From contig CALYLW010000042.1 of assembly GCA_944989445.1 (NCBI GenBank), positions 62,001 through 126,000 of the forward strand: 64,000 nucleotides of DNA. Reading direction: 5' to 3'. Below, in pieces: positions 10,301 to 24,264 of the stretch (the stretch's first letter is position 1; the number at the start of each line of letters is the position of its first letter). Position numbers and translations under genes: made by a program. The stretch is from Ampullaceana balthica (lineage: Eukaryota > Mollusca > Gastropoda > Lymnaeidae). The notes beneath the pieces are model-generated. The model did not search any database. It had not been told where the DNA came from and was given only the letters and a program-made list of their open reading frames with translations.

Positions 10301-13300
10301 TGAACTTGTGTCTTTTCAATGTGAAACTTAACACATCAATCAGCCTCACAAATTAAAAGCAATGAACAAACTAGAAAAAGAGAACAAAGTAATTGAACAA
10401 CCAAGAAGAAAAACTGATATAAAAATAAGAATGCTCTAAGCAATGTATACCATTCATCAAATATAAAATGTTTTGCACTTGATTTCTGAATGATAAACTT
10501 GCAAATAAAAAAAAAGGGAAGACTTCTTTTTAAAAATGTTATTTACTTTTCAGCTTGCACCCACACATATTCTTTTCTGCAAAAGTTGTCAATAAAAATT
10601 TAATGATCGTATATTGGATATTTTTTAAAATCTTCGTCAATAACCTTAGTATTTGCTATTTTTCACATGTACTAAAACGTATTTAACAATATTATTTTTC
10701 ATGCTAATAAAACAGATTTTTACAACCATGTATAGATTTTAATTTTATTTGATAATCGATGCTACAATGGGTAAGGGGAAATAGTAATCATTCAGTTGAA
10801 ATATGGCTGATTATTAGCAGGCAACAACACTAAGTGATGAGCTGTACCTCTGCCTGTGTCATCAATGAACACAGGCACTCACACACAGTCCAATATTTTT
10901 TAAACGGTCCATAAACCAATGACAATGTGGAAAAAATCAATGGTTATTTTTTACACTAAATTAGACCATCTCTGCATAAGAGGTAGTAAACTATAACATT
11001 AGCATTTATTTCTACAAACTTTTTGTTGCCAACTGTAGCCCCCCCCCCTTCTCCCATTCATTATGACAAACCCATGCAATTTAATCTAAAAACTGTAGCC
11101 CCCCTTCTCCCATTCATTATGGCAAACCCATGCAATTTAATCTAACATTAAATACTTTCAAACTCATGCATGAAATTTCAAACCCTGTTCTCTGATTGGT
11201 TGCCACCAACCCATGCATAGGTTAAAGGTCAGCCATTGGACAGAGTTCAACTTACTGATGGTGTTCTCTAAGTTCATTTCTCCACTGCATCCATCCACTT
11301 TGATTGGAGTGATGGTGCATGTTTGTGTGCACTGACCATTACAGTCAGGGATCCGGTTGCGAGAACGTGTTTCAATGATGCATTTTTCTTCATTGTTTTC
11401 CTGGAAATCAAATAAGCTTAACATTAATATCATTAACACAATAGATTTCATCAACAAGTACAACTCTTGAAATAACCCAATAACCTCCACCACCCCCATT
11501 CCCCCCACTCCCCTGACACTTTTCTATTTCATGGTAAATTAAACAGAGATCTATTGAGTGAAGAAGCATTCTCATTGAGAAGTCACCAACAGCTGTTACA
11601 CTGAAATATGGATCTTAGCATTTATGGCTTAGCTAAATTTACATTTTCACAAGAAAAACAAGGAAGTAGAAATATGATTTGAACCATATGGTATAATTTC
11701 TACATTAGCCTTGCTTTAAAGCAATTTTATAGGCAATTTACATCATTTCTATGGCACCATCTTTGTTCACTATTCACATCTTATCTTATCTTATCTGTTT
11801 ACAGACGCTCCTTCTATACAGAAGAATATTGCGTCCTACGCTTATCTATGGTTTGTGTTTAGTCCTGCATTTTTATTAGAGATTTAAATGTTGATAAAGT
11901 GTTGGTTTTCCTGGATTCTTCAGGCAACCCATTCCACGCCCAAATTCCGGACGGGAAGAAGGAAAACTTGTATGTGTTTGTTCTTGCATACGGAATAAGA
12001 AAGGTGTTTTTATTCTTATGTCTATCTGAGGGTTGTATTAAGTTATCTTTGTGTTGTATTTCTAAATTAGAATTAATTGCTTTATGTATGATTACTACTT
12101 TGCTCTTGGTTCTTCTATCCTCTAGTGTTTCAAGGTTTAATGATTTAACTAATGGTGTTATTCTTGTCAGTTTCGAATATTCTCCAGTAATGAATCTGGC
12201 AGCTCTTTTTTGAATTTGTTCTAGTTTATCAATGTTTTCTTTGGTGGATGGGTCCCATACAGAAGATGCATATTCTAGTACAGGTCTCACCAAAGTGAGG
12301 TAGCATTTTAGTTTTATATCTCTATTACATTTGTTAAAGTTCCTTTTTATAAAGCCTAAGGTTTTGTTTTATTTTTTTAATAACTTCATTGACATGGGGA
12401 TTCCATGATAGTTTCTCATTTATTAAGACTCCTAAGTATTTTGCATCTTTAGTTTGGGTCAGTTCTTTTCCATGAATGTAATATTTTGAATTTATTTGTT
12501 TCTTTTTCTTTGTTACTCTTAACAGTTGACACTTTTCTGGGTGGAAAGACATACTCCAGTTAGTTTCCCATTTTATCAATTCATCTAAGTCTTTTTGTAA
12601 AATGTTGCTATCTTGTTCTGATTTAATTGTTCTATAGATTATACAATCATCAGCAAATAACCTAACTTTTGTACCTGTTGAGATGTTGTTGGGTAAATCA
12701 TTTATATAAATTAAAAAGAGTAAGGGACCTAGCACAGTTCCTTGTGGAACTCCTGAGTTAACCTTTATTGGTGCAGATTTAGATCCATTAATTATTACAG
12801 TTTGCTCCCTGCCCAAAAGGAAGTCTTGGATCCAGTGATGTAAGGAACCTGAGATTCCAAAGTAGTTAAGTTTTTTAAGTAAACTAAGGTGGTGAACTTT
12901 GTCAAATGCTTTTGAGAAGTCTAGTAATATTGTATCTATTTGATCATTTTTGTCCAAGCCTTTTGATAGTTCACCTATTAAACCTATTAATTGTGTTTCA
13001 CATGATCTGTTTTTTCTAAAGCTGTGTTGATGTGGGCATAGGGCATTATATTTGTCAAGGTGGTTAACTATTCTACTATATATTATGTGTTCTAGTAATT
13101 TACAGGTGATACTAGTAAGTGATACAGGCCTGTAATTACCAGGGTCTGATTTATCCCCTTTCTTAAAGAGTGGAGTTACGTTAGCTAATTTCCAATCCTG
13201 GGGAACTTTACCCTGGTTTAGAGAGGCTTGAAAGAGAACTACAAGGATTGGGGACAGTTCATTGCTTAGTTCTTTTAATAATCTTGCAGGCAAATCATCT

Positions 13301-16300
13301 GGGCCAGTAGCTTTGTTTATTTTTAAGTTTTTTAGGAGTGAATGTATACCTATCTCATCTACAGTTATGTTACCTATTTCCTCCATTTTATTTAAATTTA
13401 TTAAAACTTCCTTGTCGCCTGAGGCAGAAAAAGATGATGCAAAATATGTGTTAAGGATATTAGCTTTAGTTTCATTATCATTATAGGTTTTATTATTTGA
13501 GCCTTTTAGTGTGGCTATTCCTGAAGGTTCCATTTTTTTAGATTTGATAAGTTTTTATTGTTATCTTTGGTAATTACATTGTTTATATATTCATTTTGGA
13601 GGTTTCGACTAAGTTTTTGTGTCAAGTGTTTAATCTTTAAGTATTTTTTGTGTATCCTATATGAATAGGTAGCTTTATATTTCTTAAATAAGTTCTCTTT
13701 TAGTTTGCATAGCTTTTTCAATTTAGAATTGAACCAGCATTTGTTAATTTTATTTGATGTTAGTTTTGTTGGAACATTCTCATCCATTATAGTTTTTAGA
13801 TTTGTTTTTATATCTTTCCAAATTTCTTCTACTGGGCTATTTGTGTTAAATTTACTTAGGAAAGATTGTTGGAAGTTAGCCGCTGATTTGTGTAGTTTTA
13901 TTGAATTACATTTATTCCAAAGATAGATTATTCTTCTAGGTATCTTATTAATTTTAGTTTTTATTGTATTGGTGACCCTAACAATATCATGGTCGGACAG
14001 TCCTGGAATTATTTTATAGTCTAACACTAGTCCTGGTCTATTTGTTAGGAATAAATCTAGTGTTTTATTTTTCCTTGTTGCTGTTTTTACTATCTGTTCT
14101 AGGTTTATGTTGTTTATAGTGTCTAAAAAGTGTTCATCCACACTCTAACTGTAACTCTTGGCTGTCATGAGCTGTACTTATTATGTATAAGATCTGCTTG
14201 TATCGTGTTATTCTATATCCTATTAGTTTTATCCTATGAATTGCCTCAATTGCAAACACGGTTACCCTTACAATGAAACACCTAACTAAATTAGTGGAAA
14301 AAACAACAGTTTGCTAACTAATATTTACGACTGATGACTGTGTAATTTGATATGTTGTACATCCCATGACAGTGCACTAGGTTTGGATACATATGTGACC
14401 AAACCAATATTTTCTTCTATGAGCCTTACTGTCAAATAAGAACCATAAGATTTGTAACATACACATGGAAAACCAACTTAAACTTGTACATCTCTCATTG
14501 AAAATTCTTATTGGGATTTTGAGTATAAAGAAATAACTTATTTTTATACAGTATTGGGTTAGATTGCTTTTAAATAAATCTAAGATCACGGACCCTCTTC
14601 CCCCCCCCCATCCCCCCTTAGGGTCAGTATCTGACCTCATGTAGGACCCGTCAAACAAACAGTGAGTTTAATTGTAGTACCTCTTAAAAACTTTGCCAGA
14701 CAAATTTTAGGATGTGGCAATTCATTGCCCTTGCCCTCCCCTGCTATTAGAGAATAAATAGACTTACATGATGCCCTACTAAACATAAACGCTGACAACT
14801 TCTACAGTTTGAATTCCATTTAAAACTCAACTTCACTATCTCCTTAAATCCAGGTTATTTTACAATTTTTTGTAATAACCTATGGTTCACTCCTTTTACA
14901 TCTCGATAGGCATGTCTTTGGAGGTCAATAAAGCTACATGTTCCCTCTAAGGTTCATTTTTTAGTGTGCCAAGTATAAAAACCTGTGTGCAAAGTTGCTT
15001 AGTATCCATTTATTGTGCAATATTTTACAAAATTTGCTGCGCTGTAATTCTAAACTGCTGCGCAGCGTCTGTCAGATATCTGCGCGGCCACACAGCCATG
15101 CAGCTTGAAGGGAACATTTCATGTAGTATGAGAATGTCTGCAGACATGAATCATTAACATGGTGTAAACCATCAATTCACTTCAACTAAGAAAATGTCCG
15201 CAGACATGAATTATGAGCATGATATAAAGTAAGCATAAATCCACTTCAACTTACAGTTTTACAAATGACCCTGCTCTCTGTCTCTGTTGGCTTTTGTTGA
15301 CAATGGCTTGTCTGACTGTGAGCTGGAGATTCTAGGGGTGCCGCACTCTGAGCCGCATGGTGAAATTTCAGGTAACATTTCATAGCTCTGACAGCATCCA
15401 GCGCCCCCTGGTGGCTAGGGTCGGCAGCCAGGGCTTCGTGGTAGTGGTGGGCGGCCCCAGTGTAGTTGCGGGTGGCCCACAGCAGGTGGCCCAGAAAGAA
15501 GTGAGTGGAAGGCTGAAACCGAGACACGAAGGTAAGGGAAATAAACTTAAAGGAAATAGATTGCCAATCCAATACATAAAATAATGCTAGAGTGGTTTGA
15601 AAACCATTTTTTAACTGCTATAAAGATAAATCTTACTTCTGCATCATTGACATCCAGAGCATCTCGCATGATAATAATGGCATCGTCGTAGCGACCATAT
15701 CGATAAAGTATGTTTGCCAAGTTGACCAGGGGCACATCTTTGTACTGTGGAGGGCACAGGTAAATGGAGCGACGAATGCATTCAATCCCATGATAGTTGT
15801 TGCCAATGATGCGCCAGTAGAGTCCTGCAAGGTTGTACAAGATCCACTGTGGTCCTATGTTCTGTGTGTGTACATGGAGGTGATATAGTTGCATTAGTTT
15901 AATTTTGACACTACAACCAGATTAATATTATATCACATCTTTCCAATAAACAAACCTCAAATTTAATTAAAATTTTTTTTACAGAAGTACTTGCTTTAAA
16001 AATTATTTCTACTGATATTTCATAGTCAAGTTAAAAACACACCTGTTTGAGAGCAGTAAGAATTCTTTGTCCAACTTCCTCTTCTGTAACCATGCCATCA
16101 TTAACATGCTCCAGTAAAATCTGTTGTCAAACAAAAACTTCTTAGTTCAAACAGAGACAAAGTAACCAGCTACAAAACAACGTAAGGGGAAACGGTCTTA
16201 AGGGGTGCCACGTGTATAGTCTGACCTACCTCACGCATGGACAGGTCATTGTACTTGAGAGGGATCCTGGTCCTTTCTGCATAGCTAACAGACTTGAGGT

Positions 16301-19300
16301 GGTCATAAACAGATGGGTTGCCCTCTGCCAGCTCCATGAGTGGCACACAGACAGGTGGATACCAGGGCAAGGGGTGCTCACCTCCAGGCTCTAACCCTTG
16401 GGCGGCTGTCAGGAGCTCTTTAACCCTAAAAGTAGTAGAGCTTTATTATTTATTGTTACCATTATTATTCATGGTTATCAGGTTTTCAAATTCCACATCT
16501 CATTTTAATAATGTTAAATTTCATTTACCTATATTAAGTATGCCAGGTCTAATATAAGTTGGAATTTATAAATATTAGAAGTGTTTTTTGCTATTAAATA
16601 ATTTTTTTATTTTGTGGAAAATGTCATTTAAAATGTTATTTTTTTACATTTGAATAGCATGGACAATTTGAGGTTTGAAGGAGGCAAATTTGAAAATTAA
16701 TATTTCCAAACTGATTATGTTATAGATTTGAACTTGGGTAAATATTTATTACTAGATTGTGCCAGGGTGCCGTGGCGCCCACTTTTTTTAGGGCGCCTAT
16801 GGCGCCAACCTTTATCAAAAGCCCAACTAACTTGTCCTTTTTTGTTAAATACGAAATATTAAACTTTCTGAAATGTACGCAAAGTATTTAATAATAGGGG
16901 TTGTAGGGCGCCTACGGCGCCCACTTTGTTTTTTGTCAAAAGCCCAAGTAACTTATCCTTGTTTGATAAATACGAAATATTAAACTTCCTGGAATGTACA
17001 CAAAGTATTTTACATCTTTAATTTATAATCATCATGCGCACCGATGCACACCTTGTATTTTAAAATATAAGATCAAACAATGAGTCATATTAAATATTTT
17101 TACAGTGCTAATCAACACACGATTTTTCAACTGCTATAGGCTTGATCATTTCTGTGACCCCAACGCGTCATAGGCCATTCGGTCATATCTATTTTTAGGC
17201 TCTTCGTTGTCAGTAAGGTCAAACTTTCTCAAACATGGCTAGCAACAGTGTGTTTAATAGTGTTATAGTGCTATCTGAAAACGATGTTCCAGGTGCTATT
17301 TTGGACAAAAAAGATATTTCTTCTCACTCAGTTTTGCAGCCGAAAAAAGTTATTAAAATGTCGAAGACTTAAAACTTTAATAAATAAGCCGTAACATAGT
17401 ATTTTAAATTATTTAAAGATGAGTGTAAGCGTTCATATTCGTAACTACGGTAAACACTAGTCCTAGCGTAGTCAATTATTAACATATATGTATTTTAATA
17501 TTGTTTTCCTTGGCCCTTGCCTTATAAAAATATATGCCTTTAGTAATAAACTTACACTAAGATTATGACTTTAATTATAATTACATCATATTATGAAAGA
17601 ATAAACTTCATGGACGAACGAGCAACTAGAACTAGTTACTACTAACTTATTACTAGAGCCAGAGCCTCAAGTCAGAGCAGATGCAGAGTCACTAATTCAT
17701 TTACATAATTCATGCTCGCAAGGACGTTCCATTTCGCATAATATAATATTACATAATATAACCATCTATTGATATTTTAATTTAAATAAATAAGCCTAGG
17801 CCTAAGCATTTATTTAAGATGAGTGAAAGTGTAAGCGGTCGTTCCGGCCGTCGCCACTAGTACTAGTCACTAGTGCTAACAAACTTATATTTAATATAAA
17901 TTGTTTTCGTTGGTTCATATAAATTATATATGCCTTAGTATTTATTAGTAATAAACTTACACTAAGATTATGATTTTAATTATAATTACATCATACGTTT
18001 TAGAAGTAAATAGTATTTGAATGTATAAAATTCTCGGACGAATGAGCGAATGAACTAAAAATAAAAAAGTATAGTCTGTATATTTACATATTAATATTAA
18101 ATTCACTCTCGCAAGGAAGCTCTATTTCGCATTATTATAATATATCAAATAATATGACCTTATATTTTTCTTTAAAATTCTATAAAATCAAGCTTTTGAA
18201 CAAGTTTTAGATAATTTCAATGAGCGCATTCTCTCTAATAGTTATGAATAAATATTCACTACTTGACCTTACGGCACCTCAGGCGGTGACCTAGTTATAG
18301 ATCGAGTCTATTATTAGACTTCCGGTAAATTATGACCAAGCCTATAGACTGTTGTACATCGTTCCTCAGAGTTCCACATCCTTCCCAACAGGGAGTGACT
18401 TGGGCTTTTATATTATTTATGTTTAAAATAACCATATTCTTTACATAACATGAGCATTGGCTCAGATATTCATATTGAGATATAAAAATTTCCAAGTGAC
18501 AATTTTCTGTGGAGTTTTTAAAGAAGGTACCAATATATGAATTGGCTGTTTCATATATCAACTATGAAATATATTTGGTTTGGGTAGGCCTTCATTATAT
18601 AGAAAATAGACATTTTCAAAATCAATGATGTTAAAAAGATTTCACTCCAAAAATTAACAAACAATTTTTTTTTCTTTCTTCAAATAAAAGGAATGTAATT
18701 GTCACCTAATATAATAACATTTGTAAAAATTTGGTTTTTAGATATAGGGATTTGGTTTAATCATAAGGAATATATGCTAAATTTGCCTTCCATTATTAAC
18801 AGTTACATGGAGTGATATATTCTAGTGTGAAATAAAGATCTTATCAGTAATCAACCAACAAACTAGAGAACTTTGAACTTACTCTAAATGATAATTTAAA
18901 ATAATTGTATCATATATCTAGCATTTATAATCAAACTGGTTATAAAGATGATGAACCAACTTCTTGTAAACATCTCTATTACCCTGAGTTGATAAGGATG
19001 TTTATGACTTACTCAAATCCTTTATTTTCTGGAGACAGGTAAACTGTGGTTAGATTGCGAGGGTCTGGAACTTTCTTCACCATTGAGTCACATTCATCTT
19101 TACGTGGCCAATTTGGCTGCATGTAAACATCTGACTCGGAGGGCTGGGAAAAGAAATTCTAAGAGATGATTTCACAGAAAAAAATGGCTATTTGCCCTCT
19201 ATTCAATAACTTTAACTAGAGAAATAGTTTGTGAAGTCCTTTAGTAAAAATTATTTTTATGTAAACTGCATTAAGAATATGGATGAGTATGTGCAGAGGT

Positions 19301-22300
19301 TTGGTTTTCAGGCACTGAAGCATTTCAGTTCTTGACGGTATGTTTAAGTTTTGGTCCATGTGGCTGGCAGCATTTCAGTTCTTCACGGTATGTTTAAGTT
19401 TTGGTCCATGTGGCTGGCAGCATTTCAGTTCTTGATGGTATGTTTAAGTTTTGGTCCATGTGGCTGGCAGCATTTCAGTTCTTGATGGTATGTTTAAGTT
19501 TTGGTCCATGTGCCTGGCAGCATTTCAGTTCTTGATGGTATGTTTAAGTTTTGGTCCATGTGGCTGGCAGCATTTCAGTTCTTGATGGTATGTTTAAGTT
19601 TTGGTCCATGTGGCTGGCTATAAGAAGCCTGAATGCAGATAGTGACAAGATTCACATGAAAGATCTTCCACATTTATATCAATGAAGATTTCCCTCACCT
19701 TGTGCTTTTTATATTTAGAAAAGAGTGGAGCTTTAATGGGTTGACTATAATCTGGACTTTTGTTGGAGTTCAGTTTGGGCTCCAGAAGCTTCTCAGAGTT
19801 TTTCTAAAAGTAAAATTGACACAAAAGATTTTATATTGATCTGGCTTTCATCCTAGTGTCACACATTGTAGTTTTTCTACATAACAAGCAATGTTCCCTT
19901 TAAGCTTCGCGGCTGCATGGCCGCGCAGATATCTGACTGACACCGCACGGCAGTTTATAATTACCGTGCAGCAAATTTTGTAAATATAATACACAAAAAA
20001 TGGATGCTGTGCAACTTTGCACACAGTTTTTTTTACTTTGCACACAAACCAAGGAACCTTAGAGGGAACATTGGTAACAAGTTATTACCTTTTTTATTGC
20101 CATAGTGAATTAAAAACTATTGGTGAAAATATTTAAAAAGACAATTTAGAAATTTGACACAAAACAAAAAATATTGACTAATATGTGTGCTTATACAAAG
20201 AAATCAGCAAGTAGCTTTTACTCAATGGCAAAATCATAATAAAATATTTCAATTAAAAAAAACTATTCAATCAGTTTGTAATTTTTTTACATAACCAAAT
20301 GTATTTTTGACTATTTGTTGACTGGTATTTCTGTATGTGTTTTTGACTATTTGTTGATTGGTATTTCTGTCGTTAAAAGTTTAAACTTGTAAATTTAATT
20401 TCTCTACCTCTTCTTTGGTCTTTTCTGGTGAATCTTCCAGGAAAGCAAAATTGAAATCTAGAGTTGGTGACCTCCTGCTCCAAGTACACAACAGTACCTG
20501 CTTACCATCCCTGTCCACCATCCTGCAGAACTCACCTGAAAATGGCACACTCTACTTCCAATGGAAACTTAAACAACAACAAACATGGGTCCTTGAAAAA
20601 ATAAGAGGGTTGTCTGGTATCAATGGAAGGAAGTTTCTTTCTTTCCTTCATCTGATTTATCAGAGCTTTTCGGACTAAATTAAAAAAATATTGGGCTAAG
20701 CTCAGACTCTAAAAAATTATTTTTCCTTTTTTAAAAAAAAGAATTGATAACTTAATTCTGAATAGTCTTTAGCACAAATGGACAACAAGCTTTGACTGAA
20801 AAAAACTATACTTGATTAGTTATAAATCTTTAGAGTAAGACATCTCAAAGGTTATTTGGTGATTTTTTTTAAACATATTTAATAGACTTGGAACTTGATT
20901 CAATTCAAAGTATTCATTTTTTAAGACACTTAGAAAGTGTATTGAATATTAGCTTGTAATGGGTGCATAATGAGTAGTCTAGCCATTAACAAGGTGGAAG
21001 CTATGTTATCATTAGATGAGTAGGGAAGAATACATTTGATAAAAAAAGGGTGAGGGAAAAATAAAATGGGTCAATAATATAAAGACCATCAATGCCCAAG
21101 AACACAGGTTACACAACTCTAAGTGGAATATAGATTAGCTCCCATCCACCAAGCTGATAGTTAAGTAATTTAACAAAGGACGTTTACTCTTAGCTCTAAA
21201 TTATAGCACTGAAATGGTAAGAATGCTAAGAAAGATACATTTAAGGGGGCTTGAAAACTTTAGGTCGATTATTTAAATATTAAAACTATATTGTATGACT
21301 GACTAAATTTATCATGCTGAAATGTCTTGATACATTTGAATTACAAAATGACCAGGGATTATAATAAAATATTTATATTCTTTGGTAGAGAATACAAGAT
21401 ACACGAATGATCCATTTGATCCTGTCTGATTGGAAATTAAATTAATAAGAAGATTTAGAACATTGGCTTTATATGGCTTGAACCAAGTTCAAATTTTAAC
21501 TTAACTGTAAGATCTTTTTCCAGAAATTGTTTCTTGACTATAACTTCTGATACCTCCTTCCTGTTCTTCTATGTTGTGTTTTGTTAAGTCCTTGTGACCA
21601 TTTTTTTTGCTTTATTTACTTAGTGTCCCATGGTATAGTAGGTAATATGTAATGCAAATTTATTTTAAATACTTGTGTTTTATTTAGTTGTACTAATGAA
21701 CGCATATGCCTAAACGTTAACACATGTATTTGTTCATTGATTAAGGATTAAATTTATTGCTTTAGTCTCAGAAATCATTGGCGTATCTTGTATTTTATTA
21801 GAAAACTTGACAGCAGTCCAATTCAGTTTAATGACATATTATTCTTTAGTAGAGACAACTGTTTTCTTTCACTGACAACTCATTATGAAACAACGAAGCT
21901 GACAGTTGAGGCTTCATTGCTGGATCTGATTTCTACAAAAATTCTTTGTTTTTCTTACCCATCTCTGTGGAACGTTCCCGTATCTTCAGTTGTTCATATG
22001 CCATGTGCTGGGCAATTTTCACCTCATGGGGAACTTGCTCGGCTAAGAGTTTGTCACTTTGTGTTTGATAGAGATCATGCTTCCGCTGGTAGTCTTTTAG
22101 GTCTTTCAATGTTCTTTGCAGAGATCTTGGGGAATGTGTTGCGTTAGATAATAACAAATCATCACAAATTTTTAATCAATTTATAGACAATGTATAGTCA
22201 AGCAATAAAAACCAAATTCACCAGCTACATCTTGTTAAAAATATTATTAGAAATAAGATTTTAAAAATTCCTGTTGCAAGCAACAGACTTTTTAAAATTG

Positions 22301-24228
22301 TATTGAAGCTATTTAATTTGCTTAAAAAACATTTTGGATAACCTCTATTTTTGGCAAGCACAGAGATAAAATCAAATGTTTTTAAAACAGGATTTTGATT
22401 CTTCAATTTGGTGACTCTCAAAACAGATGAAACACAGTCTCACCTGTGCTGTGCTTCCAAGGCCATTTCCAGCTTGGAATGACATAACACTGCATGTCTC
22501 CTCTTTGAGGCCGCCTCAAAGTCAGGCTGGATTTTCAGAGTATTTTCAAAGCATATGATGGACTTGTTGTACTCTCCAAGGACCTTGTGGACACAAGAAT
22601 AAATGAGTTGTTTATCATATAATCATATCATAAAAGGCAAACAAAATGGTTTTAACAGGAAGGTGTACTAATCGAGTATTATCACCAGACGAATCAAATT
22701 TTTTTTAAAAAGTGGTGATTAAATATTTGTTGATGATGTCTTAGGCGGGCACTAGACTGTCTTATCTAAAATTAAATAGCAAATAGAATAATTATTTGAC
22801 AAGTCAAAGAGGCCCCAACAAGACCCACAGGTTGTGCTTACAAATAAACTTTAGTATTAGGCTTAATCATAGCCACAAGACATTAACAGTAGACCTTATT
22901 TCATTATAATGAATGTGAGGTTGTGTATGAAGGATGGACATGTGTCCAATCCACTTTCACTATCGATACCAATATCTTAGCTAATCTTACACTTACACAT
23001 TACAGAAGATTATTGGGTCCTAAGCTTATCCATGGTTTGTGTCTGGTCTAGCATTTTTATAGGAGTTTTTGAATGTTGATAGCTGAAATGACAAGTCCAC
23101 CATGGCCATCACTGTCATTAGGTGAAATAAAATGTAAAGTAAAGTCCCCTTTTCAGACCACTCTGGCCTATGATGCAAGTGAAGCAGAATTTACAAGTTT
23201 CTACAGCCAGGGCATAAGGAGGATTGTGTGGTCCAGCCGCCTTTACTTTACCCTAATTATTATAAGGTACCCATTCAGAACTGGGTGGAATCAGGGATGC
23301 CTTCAGCCATGTGAATAAACCACTGCCTTCACAGAGATTCGAACCCGTGACTCTCGATACGCCAGCCGAGTGCGCTGCCGCTCGACCACCCCACCCCACG
23401 AAATGAAATGTACTCACAGCATAAATATTTCCTAGAGTGAAGTGATTGACATTCAGTTCTTTAGACATTTCTAAAGCTGCATGAACCAGAATGGCTGCTT
23501 CATTTGAATATCTGGCTCTATGCAGGATATTTGCCAAACTGATGAGTGCCACATCTTTTTGTTGCCTGTTTTAATTACAAATAATCAGCTCAGTTTCATT
23601 GAACATAGAATTCTAATAAAGCTTAATTTGGTAGCTCACTCAGATGAATTTGTGGAACATTACACCATGATTCACTACGTCTTAGCTAATCATAATTACA
23701 CAAGTTTATGGGATGGGTGGAGCTTTTTGCAGGGGATTGAAGAAGAACAAAAATTAATATAAAAAACTTGACTGACCTTGGGGAATGATGCAGTGCTCTC
23801 CTAATGCACTCCACTGCTTGGTAGGGGTTGCCTTTAATTCTCCAATAAAATGCTGCCATGTTGTATAAGATCCACGATGTTTTATTCTATAGAGACATTT
23901 AGTCACCAAAAGTTGTTAAGAGTTTTTGTTCCAGTGACTAGTACATGCAAAAAAACCACCAACTTATTTTCTGCATATTCAGATAATGTATCAAAGAAAA
24001 CCAAATAGAATGTCAAAGTGTGTAAGAAAAAACACCCTCAAAAAACAGCAGATAAGACCTTTGGTGATATTATCCATTGAAGCTAAAAGTGTTTCAATAT
24101 TGATCAGCATCAATCTAATTCATTATTGCATTAAGTAAACTAACAGCATGAAAGTTTTTAGCACACATATTTTCAAGATAAGATTGAATATTGTAAATAG
24201 TATGTTTATGGGATATATATATACATTG

Positions 24229-24264
<36 letters not shown>

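Larger units (their letters stand above)
11779..14146 (-). mobile_element. CR1/Jockey-type LINE, copy 1 (5'-truncated)
   Basis: On the minus strand it encodes the end of an endonuclease domain, a full reverse transcriptase and the C-terminal extension. The 3' end is a GATAA-type tandem repeat at 11779-11800. The 5' end is truncated in the endonuclease near 14146. It lies in intron 16 of TTC17 in sense orientation. It is almost identical to the copy at 46437-47414, so the family was active recently. Two homopolymer frameshifts break its frame. Confidence 0.9.

Noticed and set aside
11899..12213. Plus-strand 104-codon frame, repeated at 46551-46865
   Set aside because: It is the antisense of the LINE C-terminal coding region in both copies.
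20536..20674. Upstream extension of TTC17 exon 10 (starting at TTTAG|TCCGAAAAG)
   Set aside because: It cannot be joined to the downstream part: the frame meets TGA at the GTGAGT, and the exon length would break phase with exon 11. Kept only as a possible alternative exon.
23073..23318. Plus-strand 81-codon frame
   Set aside because: It is the antisense of SINE copy 2; no splice or homology support.
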